Source of the DNA: Enoplosus armatus
Lineage: Eukaryota; Chordata; Actinopteri; Centrarchiformes; Enoplosidae
Assembly (NCBI RefSeq): GCF_043641665.1
Contig: NC_092196.1
Location: forward strand, 16,303,692 to 16,367,691
Direction: 5' to 3'
Length of the DNA stretch: 64,000 nt
Shown in pieces: positions 51,285 through 64,000 of the stretch. The notes under the pieces are model-generated. The model was not told where the DNA came from, did not search any database, and saw nothing but the letters and a program-made list of their open reading frames with translations. Every line of letters begins with the position of its first letter. Positions within the stretch are counted from its first letter, which is position 1. The position numbers and the translations under genes were made by a program.

Positions 51285-51390
51285 GATAGATAGATAGACT
51301 TCATTGTCCCAGAGGGCGATTTGTTTTCACAGCCAGTACATATTCCACACATACTGATATACACAATACATGAAATATACAATGTGTGTG
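51285..51390. repeat. LINE-type terminal fragment with GATA tail
   Basis: GATAGATAGATAGACTTCAT followed by TGTCCCAGAGGGCGATTTGT and TTTCACAGC is typical of the truncated 3' ends of fish LINEs, whose tails expand into GATA microsatellites. On that reading the element runs on the minus strand. Confidence 0.55.
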
Positions 51391-54300
51391 TGCGTGTGTG
51401 AGAATGTGCTGAGGGCTTAGCAGTGCCAAAACCAGAAACCATAACTCTGGAGTGTGTGTTGAGAGGAGATCTCTATTGGACTGAATGCTGACTGGGTCTT
51501 ACACAAAGTTTACGAGTTGGCATGACTTTTCCATGCCTTACAACCCCCCTAACAACCCCCCTAACAACCACTGTGTGGTGAAACAAACTCACGATGGGTG
51601 CTATGAAAAACACATAACTTTACTTTAAAAAATAAAAGCCACCAGAATTGATAATGAGCCGGATAACGTACCAGACAGTCAGTGGTCTGTGGACGTTGAT
51701 ATGTAGCCAGAAACAACTTTCCTGACAGAAGTTGTACACTACAAAGCCACAGACGCAGACAGTCACATTTAAAACAGAGGCTGGTGTTCCAAAACGAATA
51801 TTTCACTCAAACCTGACAAGTTCCTGTAATGGAAGGACAGAATTGTTTCACTAAGTTGCGGTGATCTGTTTGTTTCCACAGTCTGTCAAACCTTATGCCT
51901 ACATTCTGTTTAAATCTGTTTTTTCAGTCGATTGCACACCAGCTCCTTAACATTTTAGCAGTGTTTTCAATGTTGTTCCTGTGAATGCACCTGGCAGATG
52001 CTGAATGCTTGCTTATTTGCCACTCAAGAAAGGAGCACCTGTGGTGACTTCTGAGTTAGTTATGTCACCTGTATAACCTCATGAGAGAAAACTGGGCCCA
52101 GGTGTGTCTCATGCTGCTAATGGGGTGTTCTATAAGCCCCGCCAGCAGACAAGAAAACATGCTGTGTCTGAAATCACTGCAACAATGGAACAAAGAAAGT
52201 CGTGTCCACGGCATTTACACAATCCCACAGTGTAATGTGTCACATTTTTGCAGCAAAAATCTCTACACCTGTCACTGATGGTGCAATATGATGATGAAGT
52301 GTACAAAATCTCAATTAACTGCTCACTATAGACTAAACTCTTTAGTATCTTTTCTATAGTGAGAAATGTTTTTTGGACCAGCAGTATCTCTATAAATCTT
52401 AAATTTTGACTTACTAAACATGACCACTTGTCATGTTTTGTATTCTTAATGGGTGCTGCAAGTTTCAAGAAAATTTCCCTTAAAAGGACAGTGAAGTTAA
52501 GTGAAGTCAAATGAAGTGCTGGCAGATCCTCTAAATCCTGGTCTCTCATTTGTGGTGCTAATTAAATGAAGGTGTCAATTAATGTGATCTCCAGTTATAG
52601 TGAAGCATCTTTAACAGCAGGATCCATAGCAGCACCCTGTGGGCAGAAACTATTGGTGGGGCTTTGCTCAAGAGTACTTTGGCAGCCAGTTAAGGTTTAC
52701 AAAAGGTTTCCATCTACTGCGGTAACTTTACAATTCTGACTTGCGTGCACTCTAGCACCATCATTTTCTTTCTATGGTCAAACCTGACCTTTTTCTCTCA
52801 CTTTCTTTTTTTCACCTATTTTCTTTCCTCCTTACCGTGCCCTGCCTGTAACCTGGTATGACAAACACAAAGGTTAGAAAAGCAGACAGCTGTTAGTAGA
52901 CCGGCCTCCTCCTGCCGCCCCAGAGCCTCTCCTATACGCACACACACAAGCATAAACATACACGCAGAAACGTCTGCATGATAGCGCAGTCACACATTAA
53001 CACTGTCAACCTTGCTCTGTTTGCTCCAACCACCGCACATGATTCCCTTTGTCAGTTTGGGTTGCGGCCGAGGAGGAAGCCTCTCCCAGTTGTCCCTGGA
53101 TGGTCTGAAGCTGCCAGGCCAGGTGTACTCTGCAGTCACTCCCTGTGCCGAGGGAGATAGGCGAGCCGGCCGAGCAGAGCCGCCCGGGCTCTTTTCTGCA
53201 GGCCCACCCTCGGACTATGTGACACTGTGACCCCGCATCGCCACTCCACTGCCTCGTATACACTTGTTTAACACTACAACAACATAATCCTGGCCACAGC
53301 AGAACAAAAGCTGACTCACGGAACTTCAGACACCTCTGACCCTCATTTCTTTCTCTAACTTTAACTCGCCACAACTGCTGTCTCGCGCTCTACTCCCCTT
53401 GTACTTTTGTTTTTTTGTAAATGTCTGATCACAGCCTGTGTTGGCCCTTACACGCTGCAGGGAGAAACAGACAGGATGCAATGCGGTAAATGTTTCTCAC
53501 TTTCTCCGTCTCCTCCCCCCTCACAGTGAAAACACCATGGTATCCTCACATGTTGTAGCGCCACATCTCCAGAGAACTCACTGTAAAGAGAGATAAAAAA
53601 AGCACAAACAAACATCCAACATGCCTTTTTTCCCCTTCAGCAGGCGGAGTGCATTAGTGACCTTTTAAAGTGCTGTCTCCCTAGTGCTTCGCACACACCC
53701 CAAAGAAGAACAAACTACTAATAGGGCTAAAAAGCTGACACACTTTAAACAAAGATCAAACCATTTCTTGGCTATGAGGCAGTGCTTCCTACATTAATGG
53801 TATTCAATTATGTAGCCAAGACAAACAAACATCTTTGTAGGCAAACAGCAGCCAAATGTGTAAAAGTTTGTGCAGAATGAGGACCTCAAATATGTATAAA
53901 TATTGTTTTACTTTTTACATTCAGCGTTAAGTGCTGCAGTCAGTCATTGTTCTATAATTCTGATAACACCGTAGATCTATTCCATCATCTAAAACAACAC
54001 TTTGCATTCACATTTCATTTCTCATACAAATAGCAATAATATATCAATATAATAATAAAAGGATAGGATTCTGAAGGAACAACAGCTATGCAGATGGAAA
54101 GAGATGATGACACTATGAATACAACAATACAAAACAGATTCAATTTACTGTTTGGTTCAAGGAAAAGACAGGGTTGCAGAGTACATTCGAAACGGGCAAC
54201 TTGCAGAAATGGAAGTATTTGTTTTCTTCATCTACAAAATGACCTTATTGGTTAGAATCGTGGGAGGCAGTAAGCTCACACCATATGACTCTAATTGCAG

Positions 54301-55201
54301 CGAATCTGTGTGCGTGTGCGTGTTTGTGCTGGTGTGCATGCTCATGTGTGTGGAGTGCAGAAGCGTTTGCGTGAGCGGACATCAGACAGAGCTACAGGGC
54401 CTACAGCAGGGAACTGCGGCGAGGTGGATAGGGTCAGAATTGCAGAGGGCAAATGTCAAAGAGGAGATATTACCCTCCACATTACTCCCACTCAACCAGG
54501 ATATGCAATTACACAGTATATTTCAGACATTAGCATGCTGATAAAATAGTTAATAATAAGTAAGAGAAGTAGTCACCTTAGATGGTAAATTAAGATATTC
54601 TTAATAATACACGAATCCCCTGCAAGATGTCTAAGCCAGGAAAGAAGTAATCATGCCAAAACTTCTAATAAAATATAAAAGCCTCCAGATTCTTGCATAA
54701 CTTTGGGCAGTCTGCTTGTACTGAGTAATAACTCCCCAAATTTAGATCAGTTTGCTCTCTCCTGCTGCTTCTCACAGTCTGATGGATGTGTGGCATGCTA
54801 GTCATGCCGCCTTGTGTCACCTGTGCTGCGCTCGCTCTGGGCAGGGAGACAGGGAGAGAGCCATGGGAGGTCTGGAGGAGGCCAGAGAGGGGAAGAAATA
54901 GACATCTGTGATTAACACATACAGACACGTGTCAGTGTGGAGCATTCGCTGGGAGGCGCACTAGGAGACGCTCACACACAACCTGCTCCTGACAGCAAAA
55001 GTTTGTCTAAATAAAGACACACAGATAAAAGGATGAGAAAATCTGGGGAGGCCATGATGAGCCCACTTACACATTCACAGAGAAATGTGAGCGCTAGCAC
55101 TACATGAGTAGAAATTAATTAATAGATTGAGTGAAAAATACATTTCATGCTGAAGTGAGAGGCAGGCAGCTGTCTGCACAGGTGCATGTGAGCAAACTTT
55201 C

Positions 55202-55224
55202 ACGCACACACACGCACACACACA
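55202..55224. repeat. (CACG/CA)n simple repeat
   Basis: CACGCACACACACG-type run. Confidence 0.75.
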
Positions 55225-56231
55225 GAGCCACATGCATGCATGCCTCTCACACCCCCCATTTGGCATGCGCTATAACAATGAACTGTTTGCAGTGTTGTTT
55301 AGAAACATGAGAGGACCTCTGGAGATGTGCCAATTTAAAATGGTTTGGGGGTTTGGAAAGACAATTCCATTATTCTTTTCTAATACCAAATGTTCAGATT
55401 ACACAGCACGCTCTCTTTCAGTGCATTCTTGTGAGGATTGATTATTACTCAAAATGTCTATTTTAAACATCCATCACAGTTTACATACCAACTTCCAGGT
55501 TCAACTTTGACCTCCTGTACTTGCCGTAGTTTTCTGGTGCAATGACGGACTAACATCCACATTTTGTTCACTTTCCGTTTCACCTCCAAATAAAATGGTT
55601 TAGATAATCTAAATGCTGGCTTGTTCACAACCTGTCTGATCGTCTGATGGCTCATGTTTCTGATGTTCCAGATCTCAGCGTGTACAATCATAGAAATGAT
55701 GGCCAAGACCCTAACCATACAAAACTAAGACCCAAGTTGTAATGTACCAAAAATACATGTATAACCACAACCATCAACCTAAACCTAATTTTGACATCAC
55801 GATGTCTAAAGCTCATATTGATTTTCACAATACAAGAGAAAACCTGTGCAGGTTGAATTGTTTGCAAACGGGGGATAATGTGACTAGATGACTCTTACTG
55901 TTCCGCTGGGCTGGATTCACTGAACACACATACAACTGCAGAGGCACCAGCAAATGTTCAAGATGACATCTCCTTAACTGAATACATTAACCTGGTGATT
56001 GGCTGGGAATAAGACAAAAAGTTTCAAACAAACAGAAGAGACAATGAGCCCCTGCAAAGTGACGCAGACCACAGGGGAGGACAGAGGGGCAAAGGATTGA
56101 GATAAAACTAAACCAACACCCCTCACCTGTATCTGGCTTCCAACTTCCAGTGCTGATCTGGATGTAAACTTGAATAGTTAAAAGGACGCTTTGAGGAGTC
56201 TTTGTCTCTGAGGAGTTACACAAGCAGAAAT

Positions 56232-56265
56232 ACACACACACACACACACAGACACACACACACAC
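56232..56265. repeat. (CA)n microsatellite
   Basis: CA repeat with a single GA interruption. It generates the Val/Cys run in the minus-strand frame at 55987-56355. Confidence 0.9.
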
Positions 56266-58980
56266 TTGAGGGAATGGTTCCACGGAGAGATTCAGTGAGC
56301 CATCTGCCAAATTAGGCCATGAGCCATGAGCCCACAACTTCACTGTTCTATTCAATTTTCAATTACTGGGCTAGAGGCTTGAGCACAAGGTCTGTATACA
56401 CGCATTTGAACACAAACACACATTAATAGAATAGATAATTTTTCACACATGCATCCAATATGAGATAAGATGAATCATGCAAACACGGCTGAGTTGTTCA
56501 TTATGTTTCCATTATGGATAACTTACGTGGTACCACTACTTGTTTGGATTCCTTTTAATATCACTTGGCATCACGGTGCACATCATGAGATTCAACAGCT
56601 TAAGTGAGAAATGAGCTCCTGAGGGGAACAAACACGTAGCAACATTAATCTATATACATGCATACACATGAGCAAACAAACATACAGTAAATTCTGTTCA
56701 TTAACAAACACATGAAGACACCAACAGAGGCTCCTAAGCCAGCAGCAGAGCTGCTTCTGTACTCTGTGCCAGCGCCGCCCCTTCCAAAATGTCAGAGGCG
56801 TACATAGCAGGGAGGGTGTGAGGTGATAAACGCACCCGACTGAAAATGTCAGAGTGTCACCCGTTTCCATGACAGCCAGCAAAGTTTGGCAAGGACTAGA
56901 GTGCTTCAGCCAAAGGCCAGATTATTTGCTACAGCTAATTGAGCCTGTGGTTTCTAGTATGATTGTATACAGGCATGTGCTATAGAAATCCTTCATATCT
57001 TAATTAAACTCTGCCAGTGACAGTACTAGTGTGAAAAAATGACTCAGAAACACCAAACTAAATTGTTACAAAAACAGTCTGAAACATATTTAAGAACCAG
57101 GGTGTTGGTGAGGATTCAAGAGTTGTTTAGAAAATAACCTGAGGGAAGTGGGCAGATGGAAGGAGGTGAAAGCTATTTAAGGGAACATTCAGGGTCTCTG
57201 TGGTCCTTCCTGTTGATCAGTCACCAGTAAGCCCACCCTAAGGCCGCACTTACATGTAAAACCTTTTAATGCAGCTTGGTTAGTCCAACCAAGGTCATAC
57301 AAAGTTGTGCTGTTGAAACTGTAGCAAAGTTGAAACTGCTTAAACTTTGCTCAATGAATTGCATCTATCTATAATGTTTGTACCCAACATAGCTCATACG
57401 TGGAATGACCACAAACATAGAGACACCTGTATGATCTAATGCAATACAACGTCCCTGCAAGAAACACTAGCTTGAATTTCACTCAGTACTTTGGTATGTT
57501 CTTCGGCTGCATTGACAGGGGTTTCTAATATTTTGTAAAATGCAGTATATATGCAAAACTTAATTTACATTTACGAAGGAAACAAACTACAGCTTTAAAA
57601 AGTATTATTGAATTGAATCAACAAGTTTTACAAATATTTATTACTAGATTCTTGTATTTATTTTGTCGTTTTTGCTGTACAGTGTAAGAGGGTTTCTAGT
57701 TAGCAGGATATCTCAAAAATCTACTAAAAAAATATTTCAACTAAGTGTCCACTTACTCGCTTGCTCTGGAGCTTTTGACCATATCACATGGTCTACATCC
57801 GCAATTGTCAATCAATTCATTGATTCTGAATTAAATGACATGCAGAAGCATTTTTTAATCCTGGATACATTGTCCGAACATGTATCTCTCCATATTGGCC
57901 ACTGACATTTCTGCCAACAAAGATTGTAAATTCTCTGCAAATCAAGAAGGCAAGAACTCACAAACAGTGATTTCTTTTTATTGAATACTGTTTTCCAATA
58001 ACATTTTGCCAAATAATTCATAAACATTGTGTGCAGTTGCAGGCAAATTTACACAACGTATGAACATATGAAGTCCAAGTGATGATGCAAAACTTACAGG
58101 TGAAACGCAGGCTCTGCAGGAAAGAGCTTCATTGAGTATTAATCAAAAAAATCTGATGACAGTGTTAATGTATATTAATGTAATGTATACCTTACCTTAA
58201 TGTATACCCTTATATTTGTTTTTTTTACAAATGGTAAATTGTACCACTTTGAAGTCACAACTGCCAGCCAGTGTTTGTCTGGTGCTCTCTGGCTGTGTGA
58301 AGCAGCTGCTGACTGAGTTCCCAGAGGCAGGTATGAGGCTCACAGTTGACTTATTATTATGGAAATGTGATAAATTACTATAGTTGACGAAAACTGTGTG
58401 GTGGCCAACAGTTAAAATGTTATTCTAAGTTCAATGTAATTAAACGTGATATCACTTCGATAATTTGAAAGTTTTTAAATGTTGACTTTTAGGTTTCGGT
58501 TAACACGCTCTGTCTTTGTACTTTCACTGTCAACATGTGTGAATCAGAAATACATGAATCTGACTGATGGCTAAACATCCATTAAAATCCAAACCAATCA
58601 TATGCTTTGTTTTGTCATCTGAGTGAGTGAGTGTATTTATGCGATATCAAAGAAAAGTCAATGGCCAAATTGCAGGAAGGTCATAGCAACAACAATAATG
58701 ACAGAGGACAAACAGGTCACAGTAGATGGATGAACATCAGAGTTGAGAGTTTTGTAATTGCAGATGGCCCGTGTAATGGGGTGGATCTTACAAGTTACGG
58801 TTACTTGAGGCTAGATGTCATTTATGTAGACAGTTCATGGTGTTGGGTTGTGAACCTGACCGGCTGAGGGGCAATAAGAGCAGGACTAACAATACTCTAA
58901 TTTGCCAATTGCAGCTTTAATTAAAATGGAGCCCATAGCTGTGAAATAAATCTACAATTAAACAATTTTATCTTTTAATG

Positions 58981-59175
58981 CTCGGTGGCTCAGTGGATAG
59001 CAGTGGGACTTTCCTGTGTGGGGTGTGCATGTTATCCCTATGACTCTGTGTGTTGTCTCCAGGTGCTTCTGTTACCAGTCTATATGTGTTAGTCCTGTGA
59101 TAGACCTGTCCAGAGTACGCCCCACCTCTCAACCGATGTATGCTGATCTATAACCCTGAATAGGATGGGCTGAAT
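58981..59175 (+). mobile_element. Decayed tRNA-derived SINE copy
   Basis: The head CTCGGTGGCTCAGTGGATAG is tRNA-like (A-box GTGGCTCAGTGG). GTGTGCATGTTATCCCTATG, then CCTGTGATAGACCTGTCCAG, ACGCCCCACCTCTCAACCGA and CCCTGAATAGGATGGGCTGA follow the body of a SINE that is very common in fish. The B-box region and parts of the body are deleted, so the copy is old. Confidence 0.7.
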
Positions 59176-59640
59176 TTTATTTTTTACCTCCACCGATGCA
59201 ATAATAGAGAGAGTTTGGTTCAGTTATCTCCAGATGATAGTTATTATTATTTATCATCTTTACAAAGAGAGCAGCAATTTTCTCAGATGTAGGGCCCTAA
59301 AGCTGCAAACTGAGGTAGTGAATCTTCATTAATTTAAAGTAGTATACTGTACATCCCTGGACACTGACTACCGCATAATATTTCATTGTATTAAAACTGT
59401 CTCTACTATGAAACATATAATATCCTCAAAGGTAGAAAAGGTTATTGCTTTTTCATTGTCCTCTTTTGCTTTGTTTGCATAAAGTTTAAGTGATAATACT
59501 ATTAAAGCCCCAATCTGTAATTTATTTGCTCTTTAGTTGTTCAGATACATGTAAGTGCGGAGAGACTATGGACTCTGAAGACCTTGTTCTGCAGCTTTCA
59601 TACGCTTTTGCAGAACTTAGCAATAAAAAAAAGTATGCAA

Positions 59641-59812
59641 GGGCCACCCCGGTAGCTCACCTGGTAGAACCATTAAGACCGAGTCCTTACCGCAGCGGCC
59701 CGGGTTTGATTCCAGCCCTTTACTGCATGTCATCCTGCCTCTCTCTGCAGTTCTTTCCTGTCTCTCTGCAGCTGTCATTATCCAATAAAGGCAAAAATGC
59801 ACAAAAAAAATA
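59641..59812 (+). mobile_element. Well-preserved tRNA-derived SINE
   Basis: A-box-like TAGCTCACCTGG (59653-59664) and B-box-like GGGTTTGATTCC (59702-59713) form a pol III promoter. GCAGCGGCCCGGG and CTTTACTGCATGTCATCCTG follow, then a pyrimidine-rich body and an AATAAAGGCAAAAATGCAC end with an A-rich tail. This matches a percomorph SINE I recognise. The A-rich sequence on both sides blurs the target duplication. It is not a working tRNA gene: the acceptor stem and cloverleaf do not close. Confidence 0.8.
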
Positions 59813-61498
59813 ATAACAGCCTCAAAATTTTAGGCTTTTAATGGAAGAAGTAATGGAGCAGTTATTTGCCTGCTGTTTTGTCTGTTTTTAAAAACACTCT
59901 GCATTCAAATAATTTAGTTTTACTGTATTAATCTCGATGTTGTGGTTCAAACTGGAATAAGTACCTGTCAAACTTTATTTCTTCAGTCTTCATTGGAATA
60001 TTTAAGGTGATGAGTTTGGACAGACAGCACATGAACAAAGAGGAGCAGATCTGAGCAGAAGTGAAATAAAACAGTGATTATATTACATAGGACCTACAAA
60101 ACAAAGGGAAACGGATCATAGTGAGTTTCTCTTTTTAAATAGCACCTTCTCACTAATACAAACAGGGTGAGTTGCCTGTATATTTTTTGTTTTTGCTCAG
60201 GGGAGAGTAGACTTTTTGACAGCACATGGGAGGGTATTTTTCTCCTGATTTATTTCATCTGGACCTTGAAAAGTTGTGAGCAGTGTGGCAGCACATCTTG
60301 AACCTTTTCACATTTCAACAAATGTATGTTTTCCCCTTAGATCTTTGGGTCTTAAGTCAACAAATATACTTCTGGTATGGTTAATTTCAGCGATACAATT
60401 TGATAGAAAACACATTGTGCTTGTATTGTTGGATGTTTTATCTTTACTCCCATCGCAATGACTCAAGTCATTCTGACAAGATGTACAAAGCATGTCTTTT
60501 ATCCCTCTTATCCCCCTCTTATTGTTTACTCATTATTTAATATAGTTGACTCAGCCCAAACAGGATCAATTATGAGGATTTGTTTGCTTTGTTTACTTTG
60601 TTCTTGGAGAACAGACAAATGCTCAAAGCTCCACCACTCCCCGGCTAAGACGGGTCAGTGTTAGTGTAAAGACGGAGCCTGTATAAATCCGGAGGTTATG
60701 AAAACCTCCACACACAGACGCAAGCAAACAGATGACTGATATTCTGACGTCCTGCAGTAATTCTGACACGGTGTGCATCTTACACACTCTGACAACACAC
60801 TAGCTTGTGCAACACAGTCAACACAATCACCTCCTGATCCGCAAAAGGCCAAGTGTTGACTTTGACAAAGGCCAAATCGCTTTTCTCTCTCTTCCAATTC
60901 CTCTCTTTCCTGTCTTCCTCTTTTCACCCAAAGCTGTCTCCCACCATGTCACCTGTATTACCCGTTTGTTTTTCCTTTTCTTTGCATTTGTATAAGTGTG
61001 TGTATGTGTGAATATGCAAATTCCTGATGGTGTATTGGGAGGCTGCAACCAACGATAACTTATCATAGTCGATTCATTTCTTTAGTTTACAAAATGTAAA
61101 TGTGTATTGCTCCACGTGTTTTTTACACCTTACTGTGGTGAAGACACAGCATTGTGTTTGGGCTTTTCCAGTATCTGGTGGCAAGACAAGATGAAAACAT
61201 GTGTTGGCATCAAAGTCTCCAGGGGATGAATGCCCAGTGTACCTGAAGCTCTCACTCTGCCCGGCTTTTACCAGCCTGTGTTTCTGTTCAGGCCACTGGA
61301 TTCTTCCTGGATAAAATCTTTTCTCTCTGTCTGTCTCTCCTGGGCTGTTTCTCTGAGGCGCCACAGGGGAACAGTGAGACCAAGAGTGAGCCTCCGAGAG
61401 CAAATTATGTACATTTAAATGAACCGTTTCCTTGAGTCTGCTCAGCTCAGCGCTGAGAAAGAGTTCAGATGGAACGGAGCTGAAACAGGTTGAGAGGA

Positions 61499-61524
61499 TG
61501 TGTGTGTGTGTGTGTGTGTGTGTG
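61499..61524. repeat. (TG)n microsatellite
   Basis: Thirteen uninterrupted TG units. Confidence 0.95.
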
Positions 61525-61858
61525 AGGGAGAGTGTATCATACAGTGCAGCCCTGAGTAGGAGTGTAAAACCTGAGTGGACCCCAGGCCCTCGCTTAGCCT
61601 TAATAGCTTTCCTGTCCACCTCCTCCTGCTGCATTAGAGTTACATTTCCACTCTAGGGGGACGTTCCTTCTTTTATATATTTATTTATTCTATTTTCTAT
61701 TATCTAGCCCAAATGCACCGGCTTCCTCCACACAGTCACTTCACAGAGGTGGTGCTGCAATGCTCACTTCAAAAGCTGCCTAAACGCTCCTGCAGGGGTC
61801 TGGCAGAGATGGAGAGACAAGGAGTTTCAGCAGCCATCAGTCCTGCTAACACACACTC

Positions 61859-61882
61859 ACACACACACACACACACACACAC
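61859..61882. repeat. (CA)n microsatellite
   Basis: About twelve CA units. Confidence 0.95.
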
Positions 61883-64000
61883 CTGTGGCTCTGTTTCACA
61901 TTCAGACAATGCATCATGGAGCCTCCTTTGTTTGTCAGGCTGTTCCATTATTTACCTCCTGCTCTTTCCCATCTACCTGGGCCTTCGGATGCCATTTATC
62001 ATCCCTGAGAAACCTTGCGTCCGCTAGAACTTGAAAACCTGATGAATAAGTAAACCAGTTCCTCCACACTGCCACACACTTCCTGTCCTTTTCACAGGAA
62101 CAAAGACAAAACGCTGGGATGCAGTGCTGCAGTCACAGCCCTGAGTGGACTCCATACAAACCCGACTGTACAGCCCCCCCCCCAACACACACGCACACAC
62201 AAAAAAACTATTCCCTGACCTCCAAAACCCTTTCTTTGATTTTCAAAGCCTTTTAACTGCTTTCAGAATGTTTCTACAAGTCATTAAAGTCATTAAGCCG
62301 CACGATAAGAAGAACTCAGAAATGGAGGTAAATCGGTCCCTTGAGAGATTACACCGCCTCTTGCCTTACCCGCTGCTCTCATACTGTACTGTGGCTTAGA
62401 CTACAAGTACAACCCACCGTCAACTTCAGTCCTCAGCTCCAGCTTTCTCCAGCGAGCTTCCATACAGTCCACTGTTTGCCAGCCTGCCAGCCAGCGCTGT
62501 CTAAGCATTCCTGTCTATCCAATGAGCTGGAGTCAGCCAAATAGTGATCTGCTGTTAGTTATTCAATTACTTCACCCGGCTAGCCTCCACTCCCTGGGGC
62601 TGCTGGTGGGGGGTACCAGGGAAGATGGGTGTGCTGTGCTGCGTGGAGCCGCCTGCCCCCTGCGGGGAGAGACGGAGGCCTCCCTGCAGTATCACACTCA
62701 TTTCCCAACATAATAGAACAGAATTAGTACGGATTTAGCCAATTAGAAAAACAAGAGTCAGTTGTCATGTCATTTCCCTAACTGCCGCCAACCTGTTTCC
62801 TCAGTTTTTTGTCTCGTGGCTTGCGGTGAATGTGTGTGTAAATCCCTGCAAGTGCCTGTGTGTGTTTGAAGTAATTGATATTGTGAAAGTATTCCCATGT
62901 GGACTGTAAGCTCCCAACAACTTTTAGGCGCGTTAATACCAACAAGGCTCTAAGCCGCAGGCATACCCTGGATGAAATATCTGCTGTGTCTGCCAGGAGA
63001 CAAATCTATTCTCTGCTTTCAGTAAAATACTGTCTATGCGGCAATATCTTATTTGTAGGCTGAGACCAGAGTCTCACAGGGACCAATTGAAGCTAGCTCT
63101 TTCCATCCCTGTGCTTTGTGTGCTAATTACAAGGGTCAGAAAGACTGATGGCTTAACAGAGAAGGTTAAAATGAGGTTATCACTGTCCTACTCCCTTTTT
63201 TTACTCATTCCCCCATTTCTTCCTTTTTTTGTCTCTATTTCAGGCTTTTCTGCTTCTCCATGGGGTGCTCATGGATGGATAGCTGACTAGAAATATCAAA
63301 TCCATGAGCTGATAATGGCTGACATGGGTGAATTTCCATATCCTCTGGATGTCATGCCAATGTTTGTGCTCCAGGTAGCACCAGTGGATGTACATGGAGG
63401 TCATCTGAAGGATCTGCCTTCTCTCCCTCTACCCTTCTGCCCCCTCTGGGCTTTCTCTCTCACTATCTCTCTCTGTGTTTCATGCTTTCTTTCATCTTTT
63501 TCTATATGTTGACACGAGTAAAGCCTCATCTTGTGTTGCTCCTCTAGAGATATAAAGTGGCACCTCCCCTCCCGTGGCTGCTCATTTAATGCCCCACACA
63601 TTAACTGGAAAAAACTTCACCCAGCGTGTCGCCAATTCAAAACAGTCATCACATTACAGCTTCCTTAAATGTATAACCTTCTCTTAACCTTGTCATGTTT
63701 ATATGAGAGGGGGTTGGAGAGCAGAGTCAGAGAGACAAAAAGACAGACTCAGATTTTTTTATCCCAACCTCACACTCCTGACTTCACAGATGTTTCTGGC
63801 TCTGCTGTCTAAACACATTTCACAGTCGTCTTTTTTTTCATCTTTGAGAAATCAACTGTGTGTCAGCAAACGCGGTGCAGTGTTATATACAGCCTATCCC
63901 ACCAATTATATCGTGAGCATTTTAAAGCTGAGATATGCAGATTACTTCCACCAGGACCTCAATGGAACATTTACCCTACACACACAACTCAATGTATTTT

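Larger units (their letters stand above)
48900..58980. other. Downstream flank without a supported gene
   Basis: Apart from the repeats listed separately, no coding region was found. Chance frames include 50073-50471 (minus, from purine-rich DNA) and 53006-53374 (minus). The frame at 53012-53230 (plus) is composition-driven. 50570-50750 contains a G-run followed by GACACGCCCCCTCAATATT, possibly a decayed fish repeat. Confidence 0.5.
59813..64000. other. Gene-free flank
   Basis: No coding region supported. The 186-codon minus-strand frame at 61074-61634 spans a (TG)n microsatellite, giving a Thr/His run, and is considered chance. 62550-62770 is repeat-poor with AATTAG/CAATTA words and could be regulatory. 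Confidence 0.5.

Noticed and set aside
53012..53230. 72-codon plus frame (LSLDGLKLPGQVYSAV)
   Set aside because: Looks protein-like over a short part, but there is no family match and no splice context; the opposite strand has an equally open frame.
59641..59715. tRNA gene from the A-box/B-box pair
   Set aside because: No closed cloverleaf or acceptor stem; body and tail are those of a SINE.
61074..61634. 186-codon minus-strand open frame, the longest outside c1ql1
   Set aside because: It reads through a (TG)n microsatellite, producing a Thr/His run, has no domain features and no splice or promoter context.

Overview
This is vertebrate nuclear DNA, almost certainly from a teleost (ray-finned) fish and probably a percomorph. 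It is AT-rich and gene-poor. It carries many CA/CT microsatellites and several degraded repeats that I recognise as common in fish genomes: tRNA-derived SINEs, hAT-like elements and palindromic MITEs. One gene with introns can be supported. No prokaryotic features, CRISPR arrays, ribosomal RNA genes or functional tRNA genes were seen.

The gene is a two-exon, plus-strand member of the C1q-like (C1QL) secreted synaptic ligand family, best matched to C1QL1 (c1ql1). A TATA box at 34813 follows a G-run tract. The probable 5'UTR contains a CA and a CT microsatellite. Exon 1 codes from ATG 35368 to the donor at 35976/35977. It encodes the signal peptide, a paired-cysteine motif, the collagen stalk and most of the gC1q domain. 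An intron of about 11.8 kb follows. Exon 2 (47801-47980) encodes the last 59 residues. The spliced product is 262 aa, close to the usual length of about 258 aa. A 3'UTR with an ATTAAA at 48851 follows.

Layout: 1-34.7 kb is a long upstream flank with no supportable gene. It holds a MITE and an hAT-like element back to back (5403-6496), scattered repeats, microsatellites and several stretches that look like conserved non-coding elements (about 7.0-7.75 kb and 23.25-24.0 kb). 34.8-48.9 kb is the c1ql1 transcription unit. Its intron contains a CpG-rich patch, homeodomain and nuclear-receptor-type motif clusters, and several old repeats. 48.9-64 kb is a gene-free downstream flank with two recognisable SINEs (58981 and 59641).

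Most long open frames outside exon 1 and exon 2 are chance or low-complexity frames. One minus-strand frame (16753-17178) ends in a plausible transmembrane segment and is reported only as a weak candidate. I found no convincing new system. The most interesting points are regulatory: a possible 157-nt 5'UTR intron whose removal would delete five upstream ATGs, a read-through exon 1 isoform with its own poly(A) signal, a G-quadruplex-type tract at the promoter, and a cluster of five CAGGTG E-boxes at 3721-3779. Family assignments rest on recognition by eye and remembered family features, with no database search.
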